Program-made: the position numbers and the translations under genes | Part shown: positions 45,650 to 56,806 of the stretch, piece by piece | Numbering within the stretch: position 1 is the first letter of the stretch | Layout of the letters: each line of letters begins with the position of its first letter | Notes under the pieces: generated by a model | Database searches by the model: none | What the model saw: the letters and a program-made list of their open reading frames with translations, nothing else | Told to the model about the DNA's origin: nothing | Assembly: GCA_015350385.1 (NCBI GenBank) | Contig: WNKI01000002.1 | Coordinates: 10,102,549-10,166,548, forward strand | Direction: 5' to 3' | Origin: Aculops lycopersici | Taxonomy: Eukaryota > Arthropoda > Arachnida > Trombidiformes > Eriophyidae | DNA length: 64,000 nucleotides

Positions 45650-47840
45650 CTGTAAAGTTGAGAGTGGCAGAGTTCTTATCTTAGCTTGTGTTGTGGGTTC
45701 TTTTTTCTTCCTTAATTAACTTCCATTGGATTGGTGGCGAGTTTTGATGGTTGGCTTTCTCTTTCTATAGGACAAAATATGTGATACTGCAAGCTGAACT
45801 GGTTTCAAGTGAAACTGCTGAACTTGATCCCAAACTAAAACTGAGCGAGCAGCGGGACACCACAATGACGACGGCCCGACTGAGTTGGTTGCTTGCAAGA
45901 GTGTTCGCGTAATCAGAGGGACCACAATGACGTGCGTAGAGAGAAAGTGAGAGAGCGCGCAGTATTGGATAAGCCAGGGAATCAACAAGTAGCGGGAGCG
46001 AAAGTAACTGCGCGCGTTGTGTTGCGCGAGCTGAGCTCCCCTCTAGTTGGCTGGTTATAAATAACGACGCTTCTTCTTCTTCTTCTTCTCCTTACCTCAC
46101 CTCACCTCACCTCACCTTAAAGTAGAAACGCGTTGGCAGCCAACCCCCAGTGCCCGTTATTACACAACCGGGACAATGTCAACCGGGACTCGTTCGTTTG
46201 TTCGGTCGGCTTGTTGGGCACCGACGCGACCACTACGCGCAACAAGCAGCTTGCGTTGCGTCGATTCGCCGACAATCGCTTCCATTTTGCGCCGCTACTT
46301 TCTCCAAATATTCGAACAACCAGCAAACTAACCAAAACCAGCCTCCTCCTTTGAGCGACAAAAATCCAGGGGAACCGCCCGCCTTCTAAATCTGGCCTCG
46401 AATTTCCTGCCCGACGAACCCGGCGGCCGGGAGAAGGAGGCAGCCTGTTGCTCCTCTGTCGTCGTCGTCGTCGTCGTCGTCGTCGCTATCGTTTCCAAGA
46501 GTCCGAGCGGCGCCCTCAAGTGACCAGTTGCTGTTGTTACGTAGTGCGACCACTCGTCGTTGCTGCCTTTCCCTTTTTCAAGGTGCTAGCTACGTGCTCG
46601 CAACTCTAGTTCCGGTTCCGGTTTTTCCCCCGCTCACTAAACGAATTGCCCGCGTGAGAGCGGACGACGGCGACGAGCGCTCGAGGGTGGCGAGCGTGCG
46701 AGAGGAGAAAGTCGGGGGACGAGCGAGTCCATATGGCGCCACCGGCGCTCACTTTCGATTTTGCTCGCCAAGCAACCGGGTAAGCGGATGGTCGGCAAGC
46801 AAACGCTGCTTGTTTAGGCTAAAGTGGAGGGAGGGCGACGCAATGCAACGCAACGCAACGCGATGTAACGTTGCGACGCCAATTCATTTGGCCAACGCCA
46901 CCAACGCCGCCAACTCACATACGCACTAGCCGACCGGCCAACCCAACAACCCAATTCCCACGTTCTCTGCGCACTAGGCGCCTTGGTTAACCTGAACAAC
47001 GGCTATCGACACGAAGATGGAGATGGAAATGACGCACGAGCAGTGACTTGGCCGGCCGTAACACAGTGAAGCACCTTGAAGCAGGCGACCGGAGTTATCA
47101 AATCTTACCTGGCGACGCCAGCGGCGGCTCCAGCGAAAGGCGCAACAGTGCGCGGGTGTTTGTGCCCACGTACCTACGTGCCGGCCTGCCTAAAACTTGC
47201 AGGTTAACGCGCAACCAACACCACCGATGCTGGCCGGCCGGCCGGCCGCTGGACGTGGGAACGCGCAACGACAGGAAACCAGTCGAGTTGGCGTCGACTG
47301 GTCACCGTTGTCGTGTTTGTCACTGCTGTTGCCGTCTCGACTCTTGAGTCGATACCACCAACCGACGCAACAGTTTGTCGATGCTTGGTTACGCGATCGT
47401 TGCATCGTACTAGTGCGTGCGAAAGTTTTCTCCTCCACTTCTCTTCTCTCTAAATTAACCTCGATCGAAAGTAGGAGGACTTTCGATTGGCCAGCCGGAG
47501 GATGCCGACACACTAACGCACACATGGAAGCCGAGGGAGATCCAACCGCCAGTTCCGATCGTGGGAGTTGCGCCAGTTGGTTGCGACCACGACGATGGCT
47601 TGAGCATCGTCGACGCTGCTGCCCCGACCGCCGAAGCATTATGTAACTTGCATTGTGTAACTCACCTGGTGATTGAGCGAAGCTTCGATGGAGAAATGAA
47701 AATAAACAGATCAAAAAGTTGCGCCACCTGGCTGCCAGTTGACCAAAGAATGTTTACTGGAACATAGGAGATACTCATGAGCAAAATATATAAATGGTTT
47801 TGAGTTTTTTCGTGGTTCACTTTTGGCCAAAGTGAAGATT
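45650..47840. other. GC-rich region upstream of klu
   Basis: It probably holds the klu promoter and a 5' exon, because a splice acceptor abuts the klu ATG at 45650. Features are a TATAAATA on the plus strand at 46056-46063, TTC repeats (about 46070-46088), a CCTCA array (about 46095-46117), GTC repeats (46459-46484) and GCAAC pentamers (about 46842-46862). Long frames on both strands overlap and look like composition effects. Confidence 0.45.
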
Positions 47841-49412
47841 TTATTCAACCGGTACATCGTTGGAGTTCGGTATTGCGTCACCTCCATTGACGTCACTCTC
47901 CTCCGTTTCCATCGTAATTTCAACAGGCTTTACGACCTCAACCTTCTTCTTGAGATCGCTCAATTTGTATTTATACTCCTCCTCGCTAGCGTCCATCCCC
48001 TCGTCGCTGAAGAACCAATCCAAGCAAGTGTTTAGCTCAACTAGACGCTCACTGCCATCCTGGTGTTTAGATCTCTCAGAGTAGATGTATTCCTCTAAAG
48101 TGTTCCTCGCATCAGTTCGCGCATGATACTTGGCATCGCAAGTGATAAGTTCGAGCTCAACCCGACGCGCGTCCTTATCACACTGGATGTTATCGAATTT
48201 ATAGAATGACTCTGAGTTAGTTAAATTCATGATCCTCACCTCGCGCTTGACCTTCATTCCGGGATGTAATGTTGCGCAATGTAACACGCAACCACGAGTC
48301 ACTGCCTCGTCTGTGTTTAGGGTCGTGGATGGGGGTAAAGCAAATACGTCTTGGATTAACTGTTTTACAGCCGGTACCCGGGTTGAACCACCGACCACCT
48401 CAACGGCCTCTAATTGAAATCTAATCTCCATAAGCTCGGCCATAGTACAGTCGAAGTTTGCTTTCGCTACTTCCAATGTTCTCCTAAGACACGATTCAAC
48501 TCGAGCAAGCAAGTCTTTGATAAGCTCCTCGAAAACTGTCTTCTCTATTTTTGAGGTAAAGTCTTCCTCTTCGGAAATTAAAGATTCTACATTAATGGTT
48601 GCGCTAGCATTGGCGCTCAATCCCTTCTTGAGCTTCTCGCAAGCCGCCAACATTTTCATGTATGCCTTTTGGGTGAGTTTAAGATTGTGTTGCCTCACAA
48701 AATGGTCCACTAATACTTTGTCAAAATCCTTGCCACCAACATGTTCCGATTCGGCGGCCAAAATTCGAACTAAATCCTCCTTTGGATTCAACCAGGCCAA
48801 GGCTGTTTGCAAATTCGATTGGCCAAAGTTGACGAACATAATAAATTTGTGACTATCCTTGCTTGTGGTTCTATAATAGGCATAATTCAATACAACCGCT
48901 GACATCTCTGATATAGCCGATAGCGGATTCAAGCCAGCAATCTTGGCCGCATGGATTATGGCGGCCTTCTGGGTGGCCTGAAAAAATTGTGGGTAGCTAA
49001 TTACACAATCAGCGGCATTGTTGGCAACACCCTTTAATTTTGTAAATAACATTGCTAAAACTTGTGTTAGTGTAAATTTTCTTTCAATACCTAGATGTCT
49101 AACAACAACCAAAGCTTGACCATTTGGTGCCTCCTCCAGCTTAAACGGGTAGCTATTCTCTCCGCGCTCCTCAATCAATTGTTTGTAAGATTTGCCAACC
49201 ATCACCATAACATCGTAAATTGTATTCTTCAAATTCATAAAGAAGTTTGAAGATGCATCCACTCCAATGGCTCGGACTTCGTCGGCGAAGGCCACCATGG
49301 ATGGGGTAGCTCGATTACTATACTCATTGAGCAAGATCTCAATACCACCACCTAAACCGGCGGCGACATATGAGTTTGCATTGCCCACCGAGATACCGAG
49401 ACTTTGAACCAT
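47841..49412 (-). CDS. diverged, shortened Hsp110-type chaperone (HSPA4/HSPH-like)
   Basis: A 523-residue member of the Hsp70 superfamily closest to Hsp110 (N-terminal GGIEILLNEYSNRATPS, then CEKLKKGLSANASATI and STTLNTDEAVTRGC). The nucleotide-binding domain spans about 1-387. In phosphate loop 1, the usual IDLG is ISVG (residues 7-10). In phosphate loop 2, the usual VDxG is VNFG (194-197). The adenosine motif VGGSTRVPAVK is intact. Between about 388 and 433, the substrate-binding beta domain and acidic loop of Hsp110 are almost completely gone. A helical segment (ARNTLEEYIYSERSK, LDWFFSDEGMDASEEEY) and a short tail follow. Normal Hsp110 has about 800-850 residues and acts as an Hsp70 nucleotide-exchange factor. 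The open frame and well-kept fold suggest a working gene, probably without ATPase activity. Confidence 0.82.
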   Translation of the reverse strand: MVQSLGISVGNANSYVAAGLGGGIEILLNEYSNRATPSMVAFADEVRAIGVDASSNFFMNLKNTIYDVMVMVGKSYKQLIEERGENSYPFKLEEAPNGQALVVVRHLGIERKFTLTQVLAMLFTKLKGVANNAADCVISYPQFFQATQKAAIIHAAKIAGLNPLSAISEMSAVVLNYAYYRTTSKDSHKFIMFVNFGQSNLQTALAWLNPKEDLVRILAAESEHVGGKDFDKVLVDHFVRQHNLKLTQKAYMKMLAACEKLKKGLSANASATINVESLISEEEDFTSKIEKTVFEELIKDLLARVESCLRRTLEVAKANFDCTMAELMEIRFQLEAVEVVGGSTRVPAVKQLIQDVFALPPSTTLNTDEAVTRGCVLHCATLHPGMKVKREVRIMNLTNSESFYKFDNIQCDKDARRVELELITCDAKYHARTDARNTLEEYIYSERSKHQDGSERLVELNTCLDWFFSDEGMDASEEEYKYKLSDLKKKVEVVKPVEITMETEESDVNGGDAIPNSNDVPVE

Positions 49413-50900
49413 TTTTGATGATTCTAATTGGTGTGTAAATTAATGAAATCTGTTCTACTAATAGCTTGATGATCGTAATTGGTTAGATAATAAGTTTTGA
49501 ACACATGTGCTTCTTGAAACTTAGAATTTTGATGATTCGTTGCGGCTTCTTTTCTCGCGTTATAACTTGTTTCCTTGCATGCGGCCAGCGCACTCTCTTT
49601 TACATATAGTCTGAAGCCGAACGGTTTGGTAGGTGCCAGAAACGAATGGGAATTTCACGAACATTCTGCAGGCAGACGCTCGAACGCATGCAAGTGAGTG
49701 GGCAACTTTGACACACGTACACATGACAAGCAGCTTAAGGAGGCCGGACCGGGATGTTTGGCTTAGGAAGGCGTGTCTAGTTACCCGGACAAAAGCAGCC
49801 GGCTTCGAGCATTTGAAGTTCAAAACAGTCATTGAGTGCAGTTGGAATCCAGACTGCATGTGGCGCCGAGTGCACAAGGCGACAAGAAGTCTGCGTCAAA
49901 TCAATGAGCAAAAAACCCAACAGTTTCAGTCGCAAACTCCAGAATTGAGCCGGCAATTCTAGCCGTGTGTGCGCTCAGGCGGATTCAGCACACACACAAG
50001 CCAGGCGGGCTCATTCAGCTACCCGACTTTCGGGATCTTTCTCGACCCGATTCTGAGCGCTCATCTGACAGGCAAACGAGTTTATCACACATAACCTACG
50101 CCAAGCGCACCACCAACTTCGGTAACACGGCACACTCCCATCTCAAAAACAGTGGAGTGTGTATGGCGGGCGAACACACAATATTATCTCGCCTGCCTCG
50201 CTGTCTGCCTCCTCCTCCACCACAATCTCGCGAGTCGCGAAATGAACGAGCGTTGAATCTCCTCTCTTCCCTCCACCACGAAACACACAGCGGCATTTTG
50301 TCTGTGTTGGCGGCCGCTGCTGCTACTAATGCTGCAGTGCTGCACATTGCAACGTCGCCGCCGCTGCTGCTGCTGCTTCCATCTCTCCGCATTCGAAATA
50401 CCTACTTTTGCACTCCCTCGCTCTCTTTCGACTGACTGATGTGAGGGAGCGAGAGAGAGAGAGAGAAGGGATCGAACTTGGCCCAAAATACATGCAATCG
50501 AGAAAACATTTAATCGCACACCATTCGCCATTTTCCCATTCGAATCCTAACTTAAACCTTGATTACCCAAAACCAAACAATTATTATTGCAAACTATCAT
50601 AATACATTTATAATTCTATTGATTTATTATCCACAAACACCTGAATTCAAGCCCTTATATTCGTTCATCAATTCAAACAAAAACACTTATTAACAGCTAT
50701 CATCACCAAAAATCATTTCAAAGAACTAGGACCAACCCACTTAACCATATTCATATTGCTATCACAAATTATAAAACATAATAATCATCATCATCATCAA
50801 TAATACATACAAGTACTTATGACTCTACTTATAGTCGATTGCACATTCTATCCAACTTTCATAAACCACACCAAATCCCTTATTATTTGTCATCAACACC
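49413..50900. promoter_or_regulatory. divergent region between Hsp110-like gene and barentsz
   Basis: Both genes start here and point outward. Near btz the sequence is very AT- and CA-rich, consistent with a long 5' UTR. A GA run lies at about 50446-50466 and an ATC run near 50781-50800. A stretch near 50.2-50.4 kb is GC-rich and stop-poor but has no recognisable protein. Confidence 0.45.
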
Positions 50901-53900
50901 ATGAGCGAGTTAACCGCCGATCCAACTGTCAGCTCGGCAACTCCCAATGAGAGACAAGACAAAGAACAGGAACAGCAGCAAGAATCACAGCATCAATTGC
51001 ACGATGAGAGTATTAAAAACGCCAGCACAGAGGTTCTTGTTGACACAACCATTTTGGATCGGTTAGCCGCTTTGCACATTATTGGAGACAACAATATACT
51101 AACAAAGAAGGAATCCTTAGCAGAAGATGAAGCTGGCGATTTGGCAACACCGATACCCTCGACACCACCCCAAGAGGTTGCAGACAATGAGGATGCATGT
51201 CCAGCAGTTGCCTCCAAGGCTGCAGATGATCTTGATAAACCAACTCTAGATCAACATAATCATAATTGTGTGCACGAACAAAATAAGCAACAAATTCGAA
51301 GTGAGGCTAATAATAACAAGCTACACGATCAATCTAACTCGCAGACACCACCTCTAGCTGAGCAAAAAGAGCACCAACCACCTTGTAAAAATGATGCGGA
51401 CATTCCAAAGGCAGAACTTGATGAAGCGGTTACACCACCATTGACACCTCGTAAGAGGATAGAGAAATCAGCTGAGCTAACAAGATCCATCTTGGCTGGC
51501 GAAGTGTCAGATACTAGTGAGTGTTCGGTAGATGTTGACAACGACGAAGAAGATGACACGAGGGAGATCAATGTCACCAAAGTCTCCGAGGCGAGCAACG
51601 GTAAGCTTGCCTCGAGTGATGTTAGCGATGAAGAAATGTTCATAGAAGATCAGGAGGAGGAGGATGTCGAAGAGGAAGAAGAGTTTCATGATATTGAGGA
51701 GGAGAAACACAAGACCTCTCAGGAATTTGTAGACGCTGACAAAAACTCACCTCTGGCCAATACAACTTCCACTCCGACTTCAGCTGTCAAGGATACTCAT
51801 GATGAATCCGAGAAACCGTGTGATGCCAGTGTCAATCAAGCATCAATAACAGACAATCACTCTCAACTTCAACAGCGATCCAATGAAACTTCTAGTGACG
51901 AAAAAACTGTTGATCCCAAAATAAGTATTAAATCTGAGCCAGAGCAAGTGGCTAATGGCTTCAAACCAAAGGCTAGCAACTCTGATTGGGCCGACATCAT
52001 GCTATCTAATATCAAGACATCTGCCGAATCTAATTCTCCATCTCCAGCCGACGAAAACTCAGCAGATCCCATCGAAGAGGGGACACAGGTCGTTGAAGAT
52101 GTAGATGGTCAAGAGAAACAATCTGATGAAGCTGAAAAGAAAAAGCTGGACTTGGATGAAGATGTTAAAAATCCACAGTATATTCCCAAGAAAGGCGTTT
52201 TCTACGAACATGATGATCGATCTCATGATGTTGAGGGTGACAAGCAAACTTCTACAACTTCCAAGAAGGGTGATGATGGTAATGAGGTCAAAGAATCACC
52301 TGGTACCAAAAAGTTGCTATCGCAGGATAAACAAAATGATAACCGTCGAGGCAACAGGCGTCAACAGCGCACGGACTCTGAACGCTGGGGTCATGATTTA
52401 TTCAGAGATGAGAGGCAAAAACCAAAGAGTAAGAACGAGCAAGGCACACCGTTTGGCTATGATGGCAGACACGAACGTTCTGGCCGAAACCAGGGCGACC
52501 ACCGCCGTGGACCTAACACTAATGCAGATCGTCAACAAATTAGCCAAGATAGTCAAAGATCTCGGCAGAATCGAGATAACCGAACTCCTCGCTCTGGTCA
52601 AGCTCCAAACAGAAGTCGCGAGCGCAAACCTCGGAGACAGAACAATCGAAATCGTAACGATTCTAGTTTAGGAACTCCATCAAAGCGTGATGGCCAACAA
52701 GTTGCAAAGCCAGCTAAGACTGAGACACAGGATACACCAAAGACAGATACAGATGTGCGACAACAACAGCAACCAGGTTTGGCATCCCAACATCAATCAA
52801 ATTTCCAATCGATTCGTCGCGATAATCGCGATGGGTCCTCTAGAGATAGAAATAATCGTAACGACAATAGAAATCGTAGGCAGAACTCCAAGGATAGACC
52901 AAATATAAATTCTAACGAGATCAAGTTACCTCCAATAACAACTGTCATGCCACCGATAACAACGTGGTCTAACAAGATCGAGGATATGGTTAAAGAAGAT
53001 GCCTTGAATGCATCTCCCGCCCGACAAAATCAGCAGAACAACCACAATGCTGCTGCAACCAAGTCCCGTGAACACTCCGAAGATCAGTGGCCGGTCAATA
53101 ATCCAAGCAAAAATCATTTCCAAGATAGAACAGCTAGAAATATCAACGACAACCGTCATCAACAACAGCAACCGCAGTATAATTCTCGCGGTAGGTACCA
53201 AGATAGAGACAACGAACCTCACCGGCAAATGCAATTTGTCAACCGGAGCCATTATGGTGACCGTTCTAATCAGCAAAACCGAGATTGGGGTCGCAACAAC
53301 AACTACAACTCGTATTCTAAACAAAATGAGCCTATCAAGACACAAACTTTTGAGAATTCCAGGTTGTCACAAAGCAATATGAATAGAAATATTGTTCGAG
53401 ATGGTAGGGATATCATCAACGAGCGACGCATGCAGGGTCAGCAAAACTTCGCGTCTAAAGGCTTGACGTCGGGAGATCAACAATTGCACCAACAACGGCA
53501 GTTACAACATACGCAGTATCTACAGCAGCTCGCACAACAGCAGAACCATCAAACGCAACATCATCAGCAACAGATGATGCAACACATCCACCATCATCAC
53601 CAACAACAACCATCGAACCAACATCTTAGACAACAACAACCAAACTCTCAAAATCAACAACAATCCCACATGGCTGGATCTGGTCATTCTAATGTTAATG
53701 CAACTCAGCCACCACAACAAACCACCAGTAACAATCCAAGGAACTCCCAACAGCCGTCACAAGCTCATGGTCAAGCTCAATCGTCCCAACAACAGGCTAG
53801 GTCGACTATGGTGATGAGCAGTAATATGACAGAAGGTTCGGCTCGTGAACCGGCGCGAATCACGCACCCAGCTGTTAGCTCGTCAGCTAGTGAACTCATT

Positions 53901-54581
53901 AGCAGTCGACCCATAATTAAAACAGATACTTACAATGCTGCGGGTGTCCAGCCACCAGCTCACTCGCAACAACCATCGCAACAGGGTCATAGATCCCTCG
54001 GCGGGCCTCATGCCCAACCAGGTGGATCGAATTCGGCTGCTGGTGTCGCCGCTACGCCCATGGCCCCAGTTCCACCGCATATGGGACCAACCGGCTCTCA
54101 GACACAGTATTATCCACCACCAAACAGCACCCGAGACGCCATGGCTGCCGCTGCTGCGGCCGCGGCGGCTTCGGCATCAGCATATCATGGTTACATGCCG
54201 GGAGGTCACTCTGTCATGGATACAAACACAAGATATCACATGTCATCGCACGATCACTACGTGATGGCTGGACCCGGTCAAGGCGCTATGATTCCGGCCT
54301 CATCGGTTATGCACCAACCTGGAATGTATGGAAATGCAACGGGCGCCGGAGGAGGAACTGTAGCCAGCTCGGCATACATGACGCAACCTGGATCAACGCT
54401 ATCGCCATCAAGCAACATCCCTGTAACAGGTGCCGGACCACCACCACCGATGGACCCTTACTTACAACACTCACAATACGCTCCTCCACCATATTCGAAT
54501 CCATACACTCAACCCCAACACGACCACCAGGCACCACCACCTCAATCGAATCAGGCTTATCCCTATTGGGCTTATAACTAG
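50901..54581 (+). CDS. btz: barentsz / CASC3 (MLN51), exon-junction complex core subunit
   Basis: A 1226-residue, largely disordered single-exon protein. The diagnostic SELOR region lies at about residues 416-520. It contains LDEDVKNPQYIPKKGVFYEHD, then basic residues, then SERWGHDLFRDERQKPKS and GYDGR. These are the elements with which Barentsz clamps eIF4A3 on RNA. The N-terminal 400 residues are acidic (long Glu/Asp runs at about 245-265); the region from 560 to 850 is Arg/Asn/Gln-rich with RGG-like spacing; the C-terminus is Gln/His- and Pro/Gly-rich with a poly-Ala run. Barentsz works in mRNA localisation (oskar), nonsense-mediated decay and splicing with Mago-Y14-eIF4A3. Human CASC3 has about 700 residues; the extra length here is low-complexity sequence. 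Confidence 0.9.
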   Translation: MSELTADPTVSSATPNERQDKEQEQQQESQHQLHDESIKNASTEVLVDTTILDRLAALHIIGDNNILTKKESLAEDEAGDLATPIPSTPPQEVADNEDACPAVASKAADDLDKPTLDQHNHNCVHEQNKQQIRSEANNNKLHDQSNSQTPPLAEQKEHQPPCKNDADIPKAELDEAVTPPLTPRKRIEKSAELTRSILAGEVSDTSECSVDVDNDEEDDTREINVTKVSEASNGKLASSDVSDEEMFIEDQEEEDVEEEEEFHDIEEEKHKTSQEFVDADKNSPLANTTSTPTSAVKDTHDESEKPCDASVNQASITDNHSQLQQRSNETSSDEKTVDPKISIKSEPEQVANGFKPKASNSDWADIMLSNIKTSAESNSPSPADENSADPIEEGTQVVEDVDGQEKQSDEAEKKKLDLDEDVKNPQYIPKKGVFYEHDDRSHDVEGDKQTSTTSKKGDDGNEVKESPGTKKLLSQDKQNDNRRGNRRQQRTDSERWGHDLFRDERQKPKSKNEQGTPFGYDGRHERSGRNQGDHRRGPNTNADRQQISQDSQRSRQNRDNRTPRSGQAPNRSRERKPRRQNNRNRNDSSLGTPSKRDGQQVAKPAKTETQDTPKTDTDVRQQQQPGLASQHQSNFQSIRRDNRDGSSRDRNNRNDNRNRRQNSKDRPNINSNEIKLPPITTVMPPITTWSNKIEDMVKEDALNASPARQNQQNNHNAAATKSREHSEDQWPVNNPSKNHFQDRTARNINDNRHQQQQPQYNSRGRYQDRDNEPHRQMQFVNRSHYGDRSNQQNRDWGRNNNYNSYSKQNEPIKTQTFENSRLSQSNMNRNIVRDGRDIINERRMQGQQNFASKGLTSGDQQLHQQRQLQHTQYLQQLAQQQNHQTQHHQQQMMQHIHHHHQQQPSNQHLRQQQPNSQNQQQSHMAGSGHSNVNATQPPQQTTSNNPRNSQQPSQAHGQAQSSQQQARSTMVMSSNMTEGSAREPARITHPAVSSSASELISSRPIIKTDTYNAAGVQPPAHSQQPSQQGHRSLGGPHAQPGGSNSAAGVAATPMAPVPPHMGPTGSQTQYYPPPNSTRDAMAAAAAAAAASASAYHGYMPGGHSVMDTNTRYHMSSHDHYVMAGPGQGAMIPASSVMHQPGMYGNATGAGGGTVASSAYMTQPGSTLSPSSNIPVTGAGPPPPMDPYLQHSQYAPPPYSNPYTQPQHDHQAPPPQSNQAYPYWAYN

Positions 54582-55024
54582 GCTTAAACATTCAACTAAT
54601 ATATCTACATCAATCTATGATAAAATCATAAACATCGAGAATAACCCATCGCTTTGGGCGTAAAAACAATCATAACAACCAGATGAGCTAAAAAGATATC
54701 TAAATTCGTATAATTCGATAGCATGCGTTCGGGGTTCTAGACCAACATGATGGAATAACTTTAGAAACCTTCATAAAACCACACTCATTGCTCTTTAGGT
54801 TCTAGCAAAAGATTGTCAAAGAGTTAGTGGATTATTTAATTAAAATTATGGTTAAACCGCTATGATATTAGCATCAAATCACGTCATCATCATTATAAGA
54901 AATAGGCGCAATCGTCACATTTCTCTGTGCCTTTCGTCTTTAGCTTGCTTTACTTTGTAGTAATTGAACAGCTTGAGAGTAGTAGCAGTAGTGGTAGGAT
55001 CAGTATAGCTGAAGTAGCAAAAGT
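54582..55024. other. convergent spacer between barentsz and BAF
   Basis: The 3' UTRs of two facing genes. AT-rich, with no coding sequence and no striking repeat beyond a TAG run near 54980-54996. Confidence 0.55.
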
Positions 55025-55297
55025 TTACATAAATTGATCTTTCCATTCAGCCAGACAGGTATGACAATCTTTGGCTTGTTTCGAATTAGCTCCACAGATA
55101 TCCTTTAGCCAAGCGCAGAATAACTCCTCATTTCCTTTGAGTAATAAAAATTGTCCAAATAATACATATGCTAGATCAAATCCCTCAGCTTCTAATCTTT
55201 TGCCTAGAACCTCGCCGATGCCCGCGATTGCTGTAACCGGCTTGTCGCCCATTGGCTCCGAGCAAAAATTCTGCGCCTTTTGACTTGTGGTTGACAT
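55025..55297 (-). CDS. baf: barrier-to-autointegration factor (BAF)
   Basis: A 90-residue protein, exactly the family length (89-90). The start [17 protein letters not shown] aligns with the family N-terminus; the longer frame upstream (27 codons with an Asn run) is probably untranslated. The helix-hairpin-helix region [18 protein letters not shown], then [12 protein letters not shown] and [16 protein letters not shown], are typical. BAF dimers bridge DNA and bind LEM-domain proteins and lamins, shaping the nuclear envelope after mitosis. It converges with barentsz. Confidence 0.96.
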   Translation of the reverse strand: MSTTSQKAQNFCSEPMGDKPVTAIAGIGEVLGKRLEAEGFDLAYVLFGQFLLLKGNEELFCAWLKDICGANSKQAKDCHTCLAEWKDQFM

Positions 55298-56806
55298 GTT
55301 GTTGTTGTTGTTGTTTGTGTTTATGTTTCTGAGAGTTCCTTGAGTCAATGAGTGGTTTCGTGGGGGAGTTGATCTCACAGTCTGTGAATCAATTATCTAT
55401 TGATGAGGGATTAAGGTCTGGATGATAATATGGATGTTGTAGTTTAGTTCTGTCAATAACTGCCAATCTACTAAAAAATCACGAGATGAAGCAAGCAAGC
55501 GAATTCCGATGTGAGTGCGTGTGTTTTCAGAAGCGTTGCGGCCGCCAGCCGGCCGTGTTCGTTTTCCTCCCCCATCTCGCGAATTCGATTGTACGTTTAA
55601 GCGTCAACTTTTTCCCCCTCCAACTGATGCTCGCGCACTGCGGCGCCCTTTTTGAGAAAAGTGCCGACAAACACGCGAATGAATACATTCTCTTTGCCCA
55701 TTGGCGCACGCACTAGTTGCTCAGTTTTTACATCGCGGAGTGAACTCATCTAGGACCATAATGCATGAGGCAAACCGGCAAACAAGTGTCTCGTTGGTTG
55801 GCTCCATGGATTCACGGATAACACCACCACTGAAAGTGTCATTTGATTACTATGATTGAAAGTGATGATGGACCATAATGATGGAAAAGACACTACTTTG
55901 TCTAAATAACTCTTCATCTCGCTCATGGTCGAGAATTTTGTTTTGGAATTGCAAGTCCAATCCAACGTCAGTGTCAAGAATCCACCATACTAATCTTCGT
56001 CACGTTTTTTGACACAAACATTATTAGATATCACTGTTGTTGGGTCTCGACAAGAGCACAATGAATAAGTGCCTAGCAGTTGCAATTTGTTTACCGGCCG
56101 ATAAGAGCAAGAGATCTTATCAGCTCTAGGGGCTCGCCATTCTGGTACAAGTGTCCGTTTGCTCGCACCAAAAGTGCAAGCCTTGCCAAACCTGGACCAT
56201 TGGAAGTGCGATAGCAGCATAATGGAAAAGAAGAAGATGAAGAATTGAAGCGTGAGCACTAGTCACTATCCATTGACTAGTGATTGGTTGCTGGTGGACG
56301 AGTAATCAGTCACATTAACAACAACATCACCAAAAACCACTACTGCCGCCACCAGCGAGACAAGACTCTCTGCCGTCTTGTCCTAGATTGATCTCATCCC
56401 TTCTGCTTCTTGCTAACCCTTGTGACTAACCAATGCACCGTCGCTATACTAAAGCATGCACCACCAATGGAACCAGCACTGGTAGCACGTTATTGTCTCT
56501 AAAACAATACGACTACTACCCTGATATGGTTCTCATCTTGGTGGCCATTACAGCAACTCCAACGACCACGATCACAACGACATATCGTTTACAAGAGAAC
56601 AATTGTATCTTGTCACGCGCAAATTCTGTTGGCTACCATATTTTCTTAGATAATTGTAATGTAATTTAAAAGACAATTTTTATTTTATGCATCGGCAGTC
56701 CCTGCAATAGGAAGCCGCAACAGTTGTATAAATATATTATTGACACCACTTTTGGTATATTTACACCAACCACCTAACTATAGCAACTCAACTCAATTCA
56801 ACTCAA
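55298..56806. other. divergent spacer between BAF and the ABC transporter
   Basis: It holds the BAF promoter on the left and a TATA box for the transporter at 56727-56734 on the right. Short frames on both strands show no family resemblance. No repeat arrays of note. Confidence 0.5.
56727..56734 (+). promoter_or_regulatory. TATA box candidate for the ABCB gene
   Basis: TATAAATA lies 80 bp before the ATG at 56807, leaving room for a 5' UTR of about 45-50 bases. It supports initiation at this ATG rather than splicing from a distant exon. Confidence 0.5.

Noticed and set aside
46056..46063. TATAAATA as the klu promoter
   Set aside because: It is oriented on the plus strand, opposite to klu, and no plus-strand gene follows it.
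47190..47714. 174-codon minus-strand frame upstream of klu
   Set aside because: It overlaps an open plus-strand frame of similar length, is of mixed low-complexity composition and has no recognisable domain. At best it could overlap a klu 5' exon.
52105..53382. Methionine-rich alternative-frame ORFs within barentsz
   Set aside because: These are shadows of the barentsz coding sequence, whose frame has the clear SELOR motif.
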